A DNA stretch of 37,580 nucleotides from a virus. Below the pieces are notes generated by a model. The model was given only the letters and a program-made list of their open reading frames with translations, was not told the origin of the DNA and did no database searches. Positions 36,353 to 37,580 of this stretch are shown piece after piece. How positions within the stretch are numbered: position 1 is the first letter of the stretch; the number at the start of each line of letters is the position of its first letter. Where the stretch lies: IMG/VR virus record IMGVR_UViG_3300021961_007393, positions 1-37,580 of that record. One strand, given 5' to 3'. The position numbers and the translations under genes were made by a program.

Positions 36353-36681
36353 CAGTGAAAATAATAACGAAATTCAGTTTCTAGTTTTGAACCTGCATCC
36401 TTGGTCTCAAACTTACCCTTGAGTTGTAGACGATCAGTGATCTTGAACTTGTATCCCACTTCGCTGGAATAATTTAGTTCTCCAGCACCGCTGTACATAG
36501 GACCAACCTCAGCATACCACTTATCAAACTCTACACCGAAACGAAGAAACTGCTGAGTTGACTTGTAATTCCAAGCATCAGTCACATTCCACTCATTCTT
36601 GTATTCGGTGTAGTACCTTGGATCATCAGCCCATGTTGGTGGGGTGAATAGAATTGTTAATGTCATGATTAATTTCTTCAT
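36352..36681 (-). CDS. Secreted outer-membrane-like protein with signal peptide
   Basis: A 109-residue protein with a signal peptide (MKKLIMTLTILFTPPTWA, likely cut before DDPRYY). The mature part of about 90 residues alternates polar and apolar residues in 4-5 amphipathic strands (QQFLRFGVEFDKWYAEVG, YKFKITDRLQLKGKF) and ends RYYFH, close to the aromatic C-terminal signal of outer membrane barrels. It is very small for a closed barrel and might be half of one or a periplasmic beta protein. It sits directly downstream of gp45, sharing one base, so it should be made early. Altering the host surface, as in superinfection exclusion, is one possibility. Confidence 0.66.
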   Translation of the reverse strand: MKKLIMTLTILFTPPTWADDPRYYTEYKNEWNVTDAWNYKSTQQFLRFGVEFDKWYAEVGPMYSGAGELNYSSEVGYKFKITDRLQLKGKFETKDAGSKLETEFRYYFH

Positions 36682-37349
36682 TATTCAAACCTCGATTGTG
36701 CTGCTTCGATTGCGATAAAATACTCAATGTCCTTGTCCTTGTTAGTAAACTTAGACAGACCACGCTTTGAGACTTCAATTGTGTAGTTACCTTCCATCAT
36801 CTTGAAGTTCTCAACCTTCATGACAATAGAAAACTTACGACCGTCACCTTCACCAATCTCAGTCTGAGAACGATCAGCGGAATCATCCTTGACGTCAGTT
36901 GACACAAGATAGATCTTATCACCATCGCTTTCAAATACAAAGTTTGGTGAGCCTGAGATAGATGCGCTCTTACGCTGCCACTCAAGATCTTCCTGACTTA
37001 GATCAAATGAATAATCTGGATTTGAGACAGTCAACTTCTTATCTGGTGGAGTTACAATCACCTTTGGTGAGCAATGCTTGATGTAGTCTGAACGGCGACC
37101 GCTATCAAAAACTACACGATCTTCCTCAAACTCCAGTTCGCAATCTTTATGTAGTCCGATCTTAGCAAGCATCTTGTTTAGATCATAGATGGCAAACTCA
37201 CTTGGAATGTCCTCAGCAATCTTAGCAGTTGCTAGAACAGTCTTCAGTGGTGAGATTGTTGTCAATGTCTTACCAGACTTGAAAAGAATACTAGAATTGA
37301 TAGTTGAAAAGTTCTTCAATGTATCAATTGTTTCTGTACTTAGTTTCAT
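36681..37349 (-). CDS. 45: Sliding clamp, gp45-like
   Basis: Trimeric ring that holds gp43 on DNA and, in T4, also activates late transcription. The 222-residue protein (T4: 228) begins MKLSTETIDTLKNFSTINSS, with SGKTLTTISPLKTVLATAKI next; this N-terminal pattern is diagnostic. Further landmarks are FAIYDLNKMLA and the C-terminal IEYFIAIEAAQSRF. AGGTATC-type ribosome-binding sequence precedes the ATG. A perfect sigma70 promoter ends about 28 bases upstream. The presence of gp45 together with TATAAATA boxes fits clamp-dependent late transcription. Confidence 0.95.
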   Translation of the reverse strand: MKLSTETIDTLKNFSTINSSILFKSGKTLTTISPLKTVLATAKIAEDIPSEFAIYDLNKMLAKIGLHKDCELEFEEDRVVFDSGRRSDYIKHCSPKVIVTPPDKKLTVSNPDYSFDLSQEDLEWQRKSASISGSPNFVFESDGDKIYLVSTDVKDDSADRSQTEIGEGDGRKFSIVMKVENFKMMEGNYTIEVSKRGLSKFTNKDKDIEYFIAIEAAQSRFE

Positions 37350-37358
37350 ATAGATACC

Positions 37359-37580
37359 TCATTGTGTAACATAACTATTATATAAAATTCCAACCATGTT
37401 GTCAACTCTTTCCTTTAGAGTTTCTATATCTTCAGTATTAGGGAGAAGATAATCAACGGTGCTACCAACCCATGCCCATTCACTCTCATGGACGTTGTCA
37501 ACCAGCCATTGAAAATGTGCACCTGCGCGATTATGATCCTCAGCTTTCTGATACCACCAAGGAAGATCACCGCGAGTGAC
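37359..37580 (-). CDS. Unknown gene, C-terminal part only
   Basis: The last 73 codons of a gene that begins beyond the window. The visible part reads GDLPWWYQKAEDHNRAGAHF, VDNVHESEWAWVGSTVDY and ERVDNMVGILYNSYVTQ before the stop. It is Trp-rich and acidic. The length of open frame and the clean ending 9 bases before gp45 support it as real. The final codons also hold the gp45 promoter. Family not recognised. Confidence 0.62.
   Translation of the reverse strand, partial: VTRGDLPWWYQKAEDHNRAGAHFQWLVDNVHESEWAWVGSTVDYLLPNTEDIETLKERVDNMVGILYNSYVTQ
37377..37405 (-). promoter_or_regulatory. Consensus sigma70 promoter for gp45
   Basis: TTGACA and TATAAT separated by 17 bases on the minus strand, an exact consensus, inside the last codons of the upstream gene. 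Predicted start near 37370, about 20 bases before the gp45 ATG. Confidence 0.8.

Noticed and set aside
1-37580. CRISPR array, insertion sequence, transposase or integrase
   Set aside because: No regularly spaced repeats and no transposase- or integrase-like protein seen on either strand.

Overview
This window is a piece of the genome of a large tailed phage of the T4 superfamily (myovirus). The evidence is a nearly complete T4-type replisome: primase gp61, helicase gp41, recombinase UvsX, family B polymerase gp43, clamp loader gp44/gp62, translational repressor RegA and sliding clamp gp45. Every gene I can support lies on the minus strand, with tight spacing and many ATGA or TAATG junctions. 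The accessory genes (Hsp20, dCMP deaminase, 2OG-Fe(II) oxygenase, peroxiredoxin, sugar-nucleotide genes, small conserved phage proteins) recall marine and freshwater T4-like phages. A nested inner/outer membrane spanin pair and a protein with a signal peptide point to a Gram-negative host. I cannot name the host.

Layout from low to high coordinate (transcription runs from high to low). 1-1378: the 5' part of a peroxiredoxin gene and the primase. 1415-2325: a lysis-like block with a C-terminally anchored coiled-coil protein and an inner membrane spanin that carries the outer membrane lipoprotein spanin in another frame. 2325-11983: late genes for virion or packaged proteins, headed by an exact T4-type late promoter (TATAAATA). 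They include two fibre-like proteins, several proteins that start like T4 capsid-targeted internal proteins, a 745-residue nucleotidyltransferase/P-loop kinase/virion-domain fusion, and a protein with a ligase-like KWDG motif. 12013-17243: a sugar cassette (RmlD, RmlC, 2OG oxygenase, RfbH-type Fe-S dehydrase, RmlA, RmlB). 17255-22140: an unknown AT-rich gene, gp41, a conserved gene of unknown function, UvsX and a coiled-coil membrane protein. 22151-27570: glycosyltransferases, gp43, an Sm-like protein, a tRNA with a CAT anticodon, and small genes. 27567-31383: a run of very small genes, several under 60 residues, including zinc ribbons and tiny membrane proteins. 31545-33309: dCMP deaminase, Hsp20, an unknown gene and an M15 peptidase endolysin. 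33290-37349: RegA, gp62, gp44, a four-gene insertion (unknown protein, DsbA-like, glycosyltransferase-like, outer-membrane-like) and gp45. 37359-37580: the 3' end of an unknown gene.

Regulation is unusually readable. Strong sigma70-type promoters with 17-18 base spacers sit inside the 3' ends of genes just upstream of gp45, gp44, hsp20, a glycosyltransferase gene, gp43 and uvsX; two are exact TTGACA-17-TATAAT. Late promoters (TATAAATA) occur only before the packaged-protein cluster and the lysis-like gene. This fits a program of early replication under host polymerase followed by late virion and lysis expression.

The strongest candidates for something little described are the late, apparently capsid-directed enzyme pair at 8559-11983, the RfbH-type dehydrase embedded in a rhamnose cassette, and a small gene next to gp44 flanked by 23-base direct repeats that contain its ribosome-binding site.
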